This document shows positions 10,170 to 19,062 of a DNA stretch of 38,721 nucleotides, one piece after another. The notes beneath the pieces were generated by a model. It made no database searches. It was not told the DNA's origin and saw nothing but the letters and a program-made list of their open reading frames with translations. The DNA is from Muribaculaceae bacterium (lineage in GTDB: Bacteria; Bacteroidota; Bacteroidia; Bacteroidales; Muribaculaceae): positions 1 to 38,721 of the forward strand of contig JAFLTN010000007.1 in assembly GCA_022510445.1 (NCBI GenBank), written 5' to 3'. Positions within the stretch are counted from its first letter, which is position 1; every line of letters begins with the position of its first letter. Made by a program: the position numbers and the translations under genes.

Positions 10170-11360
10170 CTAAAGAATTGACGACAAAATCAAATCAGAG
10201 ATTGCAAAGCCTTCTTTAGTAAAAAAGAGATTGGAATCCTTCAAAGTGAGGTGGCCAGTATTAATATATTTTGAAGATAAATCCAGGAGAGATTTGACTG
10301 CCAAAGATCCGAAAGAGGCTTCAAACTCAGTCAGAGACAATCCCTTTGCAGTCCGAAGCCGCGTTAAGATAAATTCTTCCCTTCGTTCATTATCCGTTAG
10401 AATTTCTTCAATATAGAAATATTTGTTTTTCATCTTTTTATTCTGGTTCCCTATGATAGGAGAAGAGATTCGGGCATTTTGGATAGAGTCATCCACCATG
10501 AAAAAATTAAGATAAGATTTCAGGTCGGCGGGGTTACTTCGTCGCCGGCTGCCACCATCATAAGAGTGAGCTCCGGGGCCTAAACCAAGATATGGTTTCC
10601 CTGTCCAATAGGAGTAATTATGAATCGAATGTTGCTGAGGTAGAGCAAAATTGGAAATTTCATACCTTTCATAACCGGCCTGCCCTAAAAGATTGCATGT
10701 AAGGTCATACATAATCCCCCATTCTTCTTCTGAAGGAAGAGAAAGACGGTTCCGGCGAACAAGAACTTCAAAAGGAGTGCCGGGTTCCAACATCAAAGCA
10801 TAGGAAGATATATGCCCCACCTCGGTTGAAATTACTTTTTCCAATGTTTCCCGATAACTTTCGGGAGATTGTCCGGGAAGAGCAAAAATTACATCTGCCG
10901 AAATTTTAGGAAAATAATTCTTTGCTGTTTTCAATGCTTCAATAGCTTCAGAAGAGGAATGTCTCCTACCTATTTTTTTCAGTTCGCTATTGTTAAGCGA
11001 TTGTAAACCCATACTTAAACGGTTGACACCTGCAACTTTCCATATCTCGCAATTTTCAGCATTTACATCTTCAGGATTCACTTCCAATGTAAATTCTAAC
11101 CATTCTTTATTTTTACCAAGCAAAGAATTAATATCGCTGACAAATGAATTAAAAAAATTTGGTGGAATCAAAGATGGTGTTCCCCCTCCGATATAGAGTG
11201 TCGAAGGGACTTCCGGCAATTCTTCATGTCGATTTTCAAGTTCCAGCAGGATTGTTGCTAAATATTTTTCCCAATCAGCTATCCGAAGACCGGCTGAGTA
11301 AAAATCACAATAAAGACATTTAGACCTACAAAAAGGCACATGTAAATAAAGAGCCGTCAT
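10170..11360 (-). CDS. hemW: HemW-type radical SAM protein (coproporphyrinogen III oxidase-like heme chaperone)
   Basis: LYLHVPFCRSKCLYCDFYS (CX3CX2C); YIGGGTPSLIP; GVNRLSMGLQSLNNSELKKIGRRH; GLGPGAHSYDG. Confidence 0.93.
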   Translation of the reverse strand: MTALYLHVPFCRSKCLYCDFYSAGLRIADWEKYLATILLELENRHEELPEVPSTLYIGGGTPSLIPPNFFNSFVSDINSLLGKNKEWLEFTLEVNPEDVNAENCEIWKVAGVNRLSMGLQSLNNSELKKIGRRHSSSEAIEALKTAKNYFPKISADVIFALPGQSPESYRETLEKVISTEVGHISSYALMLEPGTPFEVLVRRNRLSLPSEEEWGIMYDLTCNLLGQAGYERYEISNFALPQQHSIHNYSYWTGKPYLGLGPGAHSYDGGSRRRSNPADLKSYLNFFMVDDSIQNARISSPIIGNQNKKMKNKYFYIEEILTDNERREEFILTRLRTAKGLSLTEFEASFGSLAVKSLLDLSSKYINTGHLTLKDSNLFFTKEGFAISDLILSSIL

Positions 11361-11471
11361 TCAGGTTAGTTATTGAAGGGATTAAAGGGAGGAAATGTGT
11401 TTTCTAACATACGTAAGGAGAATGAGAATTTAAGATATTATTTGTAAATTGCACCGAATTTTAATAAGGTG

Positions 11472-11489
11472 TGATTTTAATCAAAATCA
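11472..11489. promoter_or_regulatory. perfect inverted repeat TGATTTT-aatc-AAAATCA in the hemW/EF-G2 divergent intergenic region; candidate operator
   Basis: 7-bp perfect arms with 4-nt spacer, 63 bp upstream of the EF-G2 ATG. Confidence 0.35.
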
Positions 11490-11552
11490 TAACGATAGAA
11501 AATTACAAAATTTAGGAATACAAACAAAACCAAAATCATAAAATTCTAAAAT

Positions 11553-13709
11553 ATGAAAATTTACAAAACATCGGAAATCAAGAACATCGCCTTGATTGGT
11601 TCCAAGGGATCCGGTAAAACCACCCTTGCCGAATCCTTGCTCTATGGAAGCGGCGTTATTAAACGCCGCGGCACAATTGATGCAGGGAATACAGTGTCTG
11701 ACTATTTCCCCGTAGAAAAAGAATACGGATATTCAGTTTTCTCAACAGTTTTTAATACAGAATTCAACGGAAAGAAACTGAATTTCGTAGACTGCCCGGG
11801 AGCAGATGATTTTGTAGGAAATGTTTACACAGCACTTGGTGTTTGTGACACAGGAGTGATTGTGGTTAACGCTGAATACGGCGTTGAAGTTGGCACGCAG
11901 AACATTTTCCGAGTGACCGAAAAACTTAAAAAGCCTGTCGTTTTTGCTCTCAATAGGATGGACGGTGAAAAGGTGGATTTTGATAATATGGTCGATCAGC
12001 TTCGCGAACATTTTGGAGCTAATGTTATGCCCGTTCAATATCCTCTGGATGCCGGTGCTAACTTCCATTCAATGATTGATGTTCTTTTAATGAAGAAATA
12101 TGAATGGGGTCCTGAAGGGGGAGCGCCCAAAGTTTCAGATATTCCTGCAGATCAACTTGACAAGGCTCAGGAACTTCATGATGCCCTCCTTGAAGCAGCT
12201 GCTTCTAATGATGAGGAACTCATGGAAAAATATTTTGCTGAAGAACCTCTGACAGATGACGAAATAAGAAGCGGACTTCGCAAAGGTCTTATCGACAGAA
12301 AGATCTATCCGGTATTTATTGTAAGCGCAATAAAAGACATGGGAGTCAGAAGGATGATGGAATTCTTAGGAAATATCTGTCCTTCGCCGGCAGAAGTTCC
12401 TGCACCTGAAAACACAGCGGGAGAAGAAGTTAAACCTGAGGCCAACGGTCCGCTCTCAATTTTCATCTTCAAGACATCTGTAGAACCTCATATCGGAGAA
12501 GTTTCATATTTCAAAGTTATGAGCGGCACATTGAAAACCGGTGATGATCTCGAGAATGTTTCTCGCGGAGGTAAAGAAAGGCTTGCGCAGATCTTCACTG
12601 TTTCAGGCCAAATAAGAAATGCAGCGGAACAACTTGAAGCCGGAGATTTCGGAGCTGCCGTAAAACTTAAAGACGTTCGTACGGGTAATACCCTTGATGC
12701 CAAGGGATGTGACTATCAGTTTGACTTCATCAAATATCCGGCACCGAGGTATATTCGTGCCATCAAGCCGCAATCAGAGAGTGATGCGGAAAAACTCATG
12801 GGTATCCTTACCCGTATGCATGAGGAAGATCCAACTATCCTGGTGGAACAGAGCAAAGAACTTAAACAGACCCTTGTAAAAGGTCAGGGAGAATTCCATC
12901 TGCGCACCTTGAAATGGAGAGTAGAGAATAACGACAAACTTCCGATTGAGTTCATAGAGCCTAAAATTCCGTATCGTGAAACCATCACAAAGGCTGCTCG
13001 TGCTGATTACCGGCACAAGAAACAGTCAGGAGGTTCAGGACAGTTTGGTGAAGTGCATCTGATTATTGAACCATACACTGAAGGAATGCCTGAACCCGAT
13101 TCATACAAATTCGGAAGTCAGGAATACAAGCTTAACGTCCGTGACAAACAAGAGATACCTCTGGATTGGGGCGGTAAACTTGTGGTTTACAACTGTATTG
13201 TGGGTGGTGCTATTGACGCACGCTTCATACCGGCAATAGTAAAAGGACTTATGGATCGTATGGAACAAGGTCCGCTCACCGGATCCTATGCACGTGATGT
13301 CAGGGTAATGATTTATGACGGAAAGATGCACCCGGTAGACTCGAATGAAATTTCATTCCGTCTTGCAGGACGTAATGCCTTCTCCCAGGCGTTCAAGAAT
13401 GCCAATCCAAAGATTCTTGAACCGGTATACGACGTAGAGGTGATTACTCCCGCCGACACCGTCGGAGACGTGATGAAAGACGTCAACGGTCGCCGTGGCA
13501 TTATAATGGATCAGGATTCAGAAGGTGGAATACCCAAACTCACAGCCAAAGTTCCATTAAAAGAAATGTCATCCTATGCCACATCACTGAGCTCAATCAC
13601 CGGAGGACGAGGATCATTCTCCATGCAGTTCTCTTCTTACGAACTGGTGCCGGGTGATGTTCAGGATAAGCTTCTCAAGGAATACGCAGAGACTTTGGAA
13701 GAAGATTAA
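11553..13709 (+). CDS. fusA2: elongation factor G paralogue (EF-G2-like), predicted GTPase-impaired
   Basis: Full EF-G layout (718 aa): G1 GSKGSGKT, G3 DCPGADDF (His replaced by Ala), G4 NRMD, domain IV/V segments (KKQSGGSGQFGEVHLIIEP, YDVEVITPADTVGDVMKDVNGRRG). Confidence 0.92.
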   Translation: MKIYKTSEIKNIALIGSKGSGKTTLAESLLYGSGVIKRRGTIDAGNTVSDYFPVEKEYGYSVFSTVFNTEFNGKKLNFVDCPGADDFVGNVYTALGVCDTGVIVVNAEYGVEVGTQNIFRVTEKLKKPVVFALNRMDGEKVDFDNMVDQLREHFGANVMPVQYPLDAGANFHSMIDVLLMKKYEWGPEGGAPKVSDIPADQLDKAQELHDALLEAAASNDEELMEKYFAEEPLTDDEIRSGLRKGLIDRKIYPVFIVSAIKDMGVRRMMEFLGNICPSPAEVPAPENTAGEEVKPEANGPLSIFIFKTSVEPHIGEVSYFKVMSGTLKTGDDLENVSRGGKERLAQIFTVSGQIRNAAEQLEAGDFGAAVKLKDVRTGNTLDAKGCDYQFDFIKYPAPRYIRAIKPQSESDAEKLMGILTRMHEEDPTILVEQSKELKQTLVKGQGEFHLRTLKWRVENNDKLPIEFIEPKIPYRETITKAARADYRHKKQSGGSGQFGEVHLIIEPYTEGMPEPDSYKFGSQEYKLNVRDKQEIPLDWGGKLVVYNCIVGGAIDARFIPAIVKGLMDRMEQGPLTGSYARDVRVMIYDGKMHPVDSNEISFRLAGRNAFSQAFKNANPKILEPVYDVEVITPADTVGDVMKDVNGRRGIIMDQDSEGGIPKLTAKVPLKEMSSYATSLSSITGGRGSFSMQFSSYELVPGDVQDKLLKEYAETLEED

Positions 13710-13733
13710 AAATCTATCCGCCATTGAAACTCG

Positions 13734-13759
13734 GGGGCACTTTTCAGTGCCCCTTTTTT
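13734..13759 (+). terminator. Rho-independent terminator for the EF-G2 gene
   Basis: GGGGCAC-TTTTCA-GTGCCCC followed by TTTTTT, 25 nt after the stop codon. Confidence 0.9.
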
Positions 13760-13790
13760 ATTCCTTTTGGAAAACGTCATACTAAAAAAT

Positions 13791-13816
13791 CAGAGACATG
13801 GTAAACCATGTCTCTG
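13791..13816 (-). terminator. Rho-independent terminator for the glgP gene (minus)
   Basis: 11-bp perfect stem CAGAGACATGG-TAAA-CCATGTCTCTG; minus-strand 3' side is ATTTTTTAGT. Confidence 0.85.
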
Positions 13817-13855
13817 CCTATAATGATATAATGAAATGTATTTATCAAAAAATTC

Positions 13856-16423
13856 TTAGAACCAGCGGGTATAAGCGAAATCTTGGCGATGAGGGAGATC
13901 TTTATTCTTCGGATACATTCTTAAAGAATATCTGAAGGAACCCACATTCTCTACTTTATGATTATATTCATAAGTGAGGATATCACCATCACGGCTAACA
14001 ACTTTAAATGGTAAAGCTCCGACAAATTCAGCCACACCGTCAAGATCACGATATCTCACCAGTTCAACGCCTACATCCTCACCAAGACCCTTAGTGTCGA
14101 TAACACATTTAATCGAGACATTGTTACCATAATTTACGGCTTGTCCGGCATTCTGGCTATCGTTGATATCAACACTCAACACTTGAATCTCATTCCATTT
14201 AGAAGCGAAATTCTCTTTCCATGCAACAATGTCACGTGCTTTTGCAAAGTCATTTTTCTTAAGCTTTTCTGCTCTTTTGGATTCAGGAATATATAGCTTC
14301 GAAATGTAATCGTCAAGCTGCCGTTTCATTGTAAAATGGGGAGCTATATGTGCAATACTCCTCTTGATGCGATCAATCCATTCCGGACTATAACCCTTAT
14401 AGTTCTTCTTGAAATAGAGAGGAACAATCTCATTTTCAAGCATTGAATAGATAGTTGCAGCATCAAGACGGTCTTGCTGTCCCTGGTCGTTGAAAGTCCT
14501 CTTCTCGGTGAGGGCCCATCCGGCAAGTTCATCAAATTTATAACCCTCATACCACCATCCGTCAAGGACAGAGAAATTGAGAACTCCATTCATTTCAGCT
14601 TTTTCACCTGAAGTGCCGGAAGCTTCCAATGGACGTGTCGGAGTATTCAACCAGATGTCTACACCTGAAACCAAACGTTTAGCCACAATCATATTGTAAT
14701 CTTCCAGGAAAATAATCTTACCAAGGAACTGTGGCATCTTTGAAATTTCAACGATCCTTTTTATCAATCCCTGGCCCGCCCCATCAGCCGGATGGGCTTT
14801 TCCTGAAAATATGAACTGCACCGGATATTTATCGTTATTTACAATCTTGGCAAGACGATCAAGATCCGTGAAAAGAAGATGAGCACGCTTATATGTCGCA
14901 AAACGACGTGCAAAACCTATGATGAGTGCATCAGGATTAATTTTCTCAAGAATATTAACTACAGCACCCGGGTCTCCTTGGTTTTTGAGCCATTTTTCTT
15001 TAAAATCTCTCTTAACAAAATTAATGAATTTATGTTTGAGAGTCATTCGCATATTCCAGATTTCCTCATCAGGAACATTGAAAATCCCTTCCCAAGCCTT
15101 GGGATTGCTCTGATCATAAAATAGTTCTTCACCAAGATGCTCAGCATAGAAAGCTTTCCATTCAGAAGCCGCCCATGTCGGCATATGCACACCGTTCGTC
15201 ACATAAGTGACATGAGACTCATCTGGTCCGTAACCTTTCCAGACTCCGGCAAACATTTTTTTGGAAACTTCGCCATGAAGCCAGCTAACACCATTAGCTT
15301 CCTGACAAGTGTTAAGAGCGAATACACTCATAGAGAATTTCTCAGGTGTGTCGGGATTTTCACGGCCCATATTCATAAGGTCGGTCCAGGATATTCCAAG
15401 TTTTGCCGGATATTCTCCCAGATATTTCCCTAAAAGACTCTCTTCAAAATAATCATGTCCGGCAGGAACCGGTGTATGCACTGTATAAAGAGAGCTGGCC
15501 CTCACAACCTCTAATGCCACATTGAATGGCAGATGATCTTTCTGAACATAATCTACAAGCCTCTGGAGGTTAAGGAGAGCAGCATGGCCTTCATTAGCAT
15601 GATAGATATCAGTGTGAATACCTAAGCGATTGAGCATATAAATACCACCAATTCCGAGCAGATATTCCTGTTTCATTCGGTTTTCCCAGTCGCCGCCATA
15701 AAGTTTATGGGTAATGGGTCGGTCGAATTCGGAATTCATATCAAAGTCGGTATCGAGAAGGTATAAATTCATTCTGCCCACATTCACACGCCATACATGG
15801 CAATATATATTACGCCCGGGGAATGGCACCTCAAGAATCATTGGCTGGCCGTCTTCTCCCGTAACTTGCTCTATTGGCAATTGTTCGAAATTCTGCGGCT
15901 CATAGTTTGCCACCTGTTGCCCATCTATTGAAAGAGACTGAGCAAAATAACCATATCTATACAGGAAACCAACAGCTGTCATCCTGACTTTGCTGTCGGA
16001 AGCTTGCTTGATATAATCTCCTGCAAGAACCCCGAGACCACCGGAATAAATCTTAAGACAGTTACATAGACCATATTCCATAGAGAAATAAGCCACTGAC
16101 GGGATATCATTTCTCATAGGTTCTTTCATATAAGCCTTAAAATCTGAATAAACCTTCTTGATACGATCCATCATTGTTGGATCTTTCTTAACATCGTTAA
16201 GACGATTTGAACTGATTCTTTGGAGCAACATAACCGGGTTCTCCCCTACTTCACGCCAAAGATCAGGATCAAGATCCTTAAATAGATTTTTACCTTCACT
16301 GTTCCATACCCACCAGAGATTCTTGGAAAGATCTTCGAGGGGTTTTAATTCTTTGGGCAGGTTGGCGCTTACTGTAAGACTACGCCAAACGGGCTCATTG
16401 GTATTACTTACCTGTAGTTTCAT
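13856..16423 (-). CDS. glgP: alpha-glucan (glycogen) phosphorylase, GT35, with DUF3417-like N-terminus
   Basis: [138 protein letters not shown]. Confidence 0.95.
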   Translation of the reverse strand: MKLQVSNTNEPVWRSLTVSANLPKELKPLEDLSKNLWWVWNSEGKNLFKDLDPDLWREVGENPVMLLQRISSNRLNDVKKDPTMMDRIKKVYSDFKAYMKEPMRNDIPSVAYFSMEYGLCNCLKIYSGGLGVLAGDYIKQASDSKVRMTAVGFLYRYGYFAQSLSIDGQQVANYEPQNFEQLPIEQVTGEDGQPMILEVPFPGRNIYCHVWRVNVGRMNLYLLDTDFDMNSEFDRPITHKLYGGDWENRMKQEYLLGIGGIYMLNRLGIHTDIYHANEGHAALLNLQRLVDYVQKDHLPFNVALEVVRASSLYTVHTPVPAGHDYFEESLLGKYLGEYPAKLGISWTDLMNMGRENPDTPEKFSMSVFALNTCQEANGVSWLHGEVSKKMFAGVWKGYGPDESHVTYVTNGVHMPTWAASEWKAFYAEHLGEELFYDQSNPKAWEGIFNVPDEEIWNMRMTLKHKFINFVKRDFKEKWLKNQGDPGAVVNILEKINPDALIIGFARRFATYKRAHLLFTDLDRLAKIVNNDKYPVQFIFSGKAHPADGAGQGLIKRIVEISKMPQFLGKIIFLEDYNMIVAKRLVSGVDIWLNTPTRPLEASGTSGEKAEMNGVLNFSVLDGWWYEGYKFDELAGWALTEKRTFNDQGQQDRLDAATIYSMLENEIVPLYFKKNYKGYSPEWIDRIKRSIAHIAPHFTMKRQLDDYISKLYIPESKRAEKLKKNDFAKARDIVAWKENFASKWNEIQVLSVDINDSQNAGQAVNYGNNVSIKCVIDTKGLGEDVGVELVRYRDLDGVAEFVGALPFKVVSRDGDILTYEYNHKVENVGSFRYSLRMYPKNKDLPHRQDFAYTRWF

Positions 16424-16445
16424 ATCTAAACTATTAGTTAGTTCT

Positions 16446-18104
16446 TTAGTATTTATTTATTCTTTGATTTCTCCTTTGTTCAGCTGTTGCAAAAGCTTGA
16501 TAATAATAGAGAATAAAATATTTCCAATCTGCTTTTTCTGCCGTTGATTTAGAAAGTTTCATGACTTCTTTCCTTACTTCTTCCGATGAAACGGCATATT
16601 TCTCTACCTGGGAAGATATTTCGCGAACGGCTTCATAATAATTGGAATCAGTTCGGGAAATCACCTTTACTCCGCTTTCATATAGCGAATCGGGCAAATT
16701 ATCAAGAATCCATTGACCGAATCCACTTTTGTCACTTGTGATTGTAGGTATACCAAATGCTATACTCTCGAGCGGAGTGTAACCCCATGGCTCATAATAA
16801 GATGCAAAAATTGTAAGGTCTACTGCAGGCAGGAGGTCATAATAAGAAATATTTATAACACCATCACCTCCATTCAAGTAACAAGGTATATAGATAACGT
16901 TTATTTGGTTATCTATATTATTTTCCGCCTTCAGGGTTTTGATTCTTGAAGCGATGGAATCAGAATCAATATTATGAAGCATATGGGTGATATAACCTGA
17001 ATCGGAATTTCCCTTATTTTTTTCGTCCGTTAGTTCCAAGGGATGACTTACCCAGGCCGGGACAAGTATTAAAGCGATAATATCTTGGGGTAAAGATGAC
17101 AGGCTTAACTGTGAGAGTGAGTCAAGAAACATATCCAGACCCTTATTTCTATACTCATTCCTTCCTGAAGTTGCAACAATAAGGGCATCTTCGTTAAAAT
17201 CTTTATTTTTAAGAAGTTTAGCTAAGGATAGTATTTTTTCTCTGCCGGCCTTCCTTAAGGAGGAGTATTTTTTGTCACCGGGAACAAAATCCGGTTCAAA
17301 CCCATTTGGAGTAACAACTTGCGGACGTATCCCCAACAGCTGCTGAGCCTCTTTCGCGGTCAGTTCACTCACTGCGGTGAAACAATCGGCGTTCATTGCA
17401 GCTTTCTTTTCAAGGCTGTGTTTTGCCTCCATATTCAGTTCAAAAGCCATTTGATCACCGTTATATCCTTCGAAATAATCGTAAAGTGGCTTGCCGTTTC
17501 CACAGATACTTCTGCCGATACTTGTTGCATGTGTCGTGAAAATAGTGGCTGCTTCAGGCATTATCATCTGAAGATAAAGGAGACCCATGCCTGTGGTCCA
17601 TTCGTTGAAATGTGCCGTTACATTAGCTCCTCTCGTTTCCGTAAAATCTGCCAGTCCCTTAATTACAAGAGCTGACGCCACAGCAAAGGCACAACCTTCT
17701 CGATAATCTCCATATTCATGCATTGAATCAACACCGAATCTTTCCCACATTTTCCCGAAAATTTCATCAAGATGCTCATAGACACCTGAGAATTTTATGA
17801 GGATTACCTGAGGAGATCCCGGTATTTTCCAACGCCCTGTTCTGACAGAGATATCAAAAATGCCTATCTGATGTTTATAAAATCCGTTGAAAAGTTTTTT
17901 ATCTTCTTTGAAAAAAGGTGATGGATTTTCCTTGCTCCATACATCCGGACCAATAAAAACCAGCTTATCTCCAAATCTTTCTTGAAGAACTCTGGCTTTA
18001 GTTGACAATACTGTATATATACCTCCGATTTTGTTACAAACTTCCCAACTTGTTTCAGCCAGAAGCCCTATACTTCCGAGATTTTGGGGCTGCACATCAA
18101 GCAT
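16446..18104 (-). CDS. glycogen/starch synthase, GT3 (eukaryotic-type)-like glycosyltransferase
   Basis: [24 protein letters not shown] (GT3-like N-terminus), [67 protein letters not shown]. Confidence 0.88.
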   Translation of the reverse strand: MLDVQPQNLGSIGLLAETSWEVCNKIGGIYTVLSTKARVLQERFGDKLVFIGPDVWSKENPSPFFKEDKKLFNGFYKHQIGIFDISVRTGRWKIPGSPQVILIKFSGVYEHLDEIFGKMWERFGVDSMHEYGDYREGCAFAVASALVIKGLADFTETRGANVTAHFNEWTTGMGLLYLQMIMPEAATIFTTHATSIGRSICGNGKPLYDYFEGYNGDQMAFELNMEAKHSLEKKAAMNADCFTAVSELTAKEAQQLLGIRPQVVTPNGFEPDFVPGDKKYSSLRKAGREKILSLAKLLKNKDFNEDALIVATSGRNEYRNKGLDMFLDSLSQLSLSSLPQDIIALILVPAWVSHPLELTDEKNKGNSDSGYITHMLHNIDSDSIASRIKTLKAENNIDNQINVIYIPCYLNGGDGVINISYYDLLPAVDLTIFASYYEPWGYTPLESIAFGIPTITSDKSGFGQWILDNLPDSLYESGVKVISRTDSNYYEAVREISSQVEKYAVSSEEVRKEVMKLSKSTAEKADWKYFILYYYQAFATAEQRRNQRINKY

Positions 18105-18184
18105 TATTAATGGTTTTAAATTGTAAATTCAATAGATTTAAGGGAACCACCAAAAAGACCTTAAATTACCTGATTTTTATTATG

Positions 18185-18215
18185 CAAAATTACAAAAAAG
18201 GGATTAAATACCAAA
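18185..18215 (-). promoter_or_regulatory. candidate Bacteroidetes promoter for the glycogen synthase-glgP pair
   Basis: Minus strand TTTG (18215-18212), 19-nt spacer, TAATTTTG (18192-18185); about 80 nt upstream of the start at 18104. Confidence 0.5.
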
Positions 18216-18218
18216 AAA

Positions 18219-18246
18219 GGTCGCTTGACTAACCAATCAAGCGACC
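18219..18246 (-). terminator. Rho-independent terminator for the Bax-inhibitor-1 family gene
   Basis: Perfect 10-bp stem GGTCGCTTGA...TCAAGCGACC; minus strand followed by TTTTTT; 22 nt after the stop at 18269. Confidence 0.88.
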
Positions 18247-18268
18247 AATATTTTGAATTCTTTACTAT

Positions 18269-18982
18269 TTAATCTCTGCCTCCTCCAAAGATTCTTAAGA
18301 GGAAAAGGAAAAGATTTATAAAGTCTAAATAGAGGTTCAAAGCTCCCATTGTGGCGAGCTTATCTGTCATCTGAGGATCAAGGTTGGCAGCTGCCAATCT
18401 TTTGACTGTCTGGGTGTCCCATGCTGTCAGGCCTGTGAACAAAAGAACCCCTACAATTGAGATTATCCATTCCAGTGCACTACTTTTAAGGAAGATGTTC
18501 ACTACTATGGCAATGATTAATCCCCATAGAGCCATCACAAGGTATGTGCCAATCTTAGAAAGATCCGATTTTGTGAAATAACCATAGATCGACATGGCTC
18601 CGAATGTACCGGCTGTTATAAAGAAGGTATAGACTATTGTTCCAAGTTTATAGACTATAAATATCGGAGCGAGCCAAACACCCATAACAGCAGAAAAAAT
18701 GCAGAAAAGTAGCAGACATGTGGCTGTGCTCATTCTGGTGAGACGAGCTGGAATCATGAAAGCCATCACAAGCATTCCGATGAATAGACCCCAGAATACA
18801 ATCTGATTGCCAAAAATAAATTGCATAGCTGCCTGACTTGAGGCAACACCCAACGCACAGAAAGCTGAAATCAACATCCCTATGAACATTCTGACATAGA
18901 CACGTTTCATTACAGAATTTGTCTGTGTTGTCACTGCATTCTGCCCGTAATAAGGCGGAGGTGTCATGTTTTTGTATTCCAT
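18269..18982 (-). CDS. Bax inhibitor-1/YccA family membrane protein
   Basis: Seven hydrophobic segments; GLFIGMLVMAFMIPARLTRM..., GAMSIYGYFTKSDLSKIGTYLVMALWGLIIA, LFTGLTAWDTQTVKRLA, ALNLYLDFINLFLFLLRIFGG. Confidence 0.93.
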   Translation of the reverse strand: MEYKNMTPPPYYGQNAVTTQTNSVMKRVYVRMFIGMLISAFCALGVASSQAAMQFIFGNQIVFWGLFIGMLVMAFMIPARLTRMSTATCLLLFCIFSAVMGVWLAPIFIVYKLGTIVYTFFITAGTFGAMSIYGYFTKSDLSKIGTYLVMALWGLIIAIVVNIFLKSSALEWIISIVGVLLFTGLTAWDTQTVKRLAAANLDPQMTDKLATMGALNLYLDFINLFLFLLRIFGGGRD

Positions 18983-19062
18983 TTTTTATTAGATTTGTTA
19001 ATCGTTGAATCGAAATTTGTTTTTATATTAGACTGCAAGAAGTGTGCCAGGTTTATTTTTTA

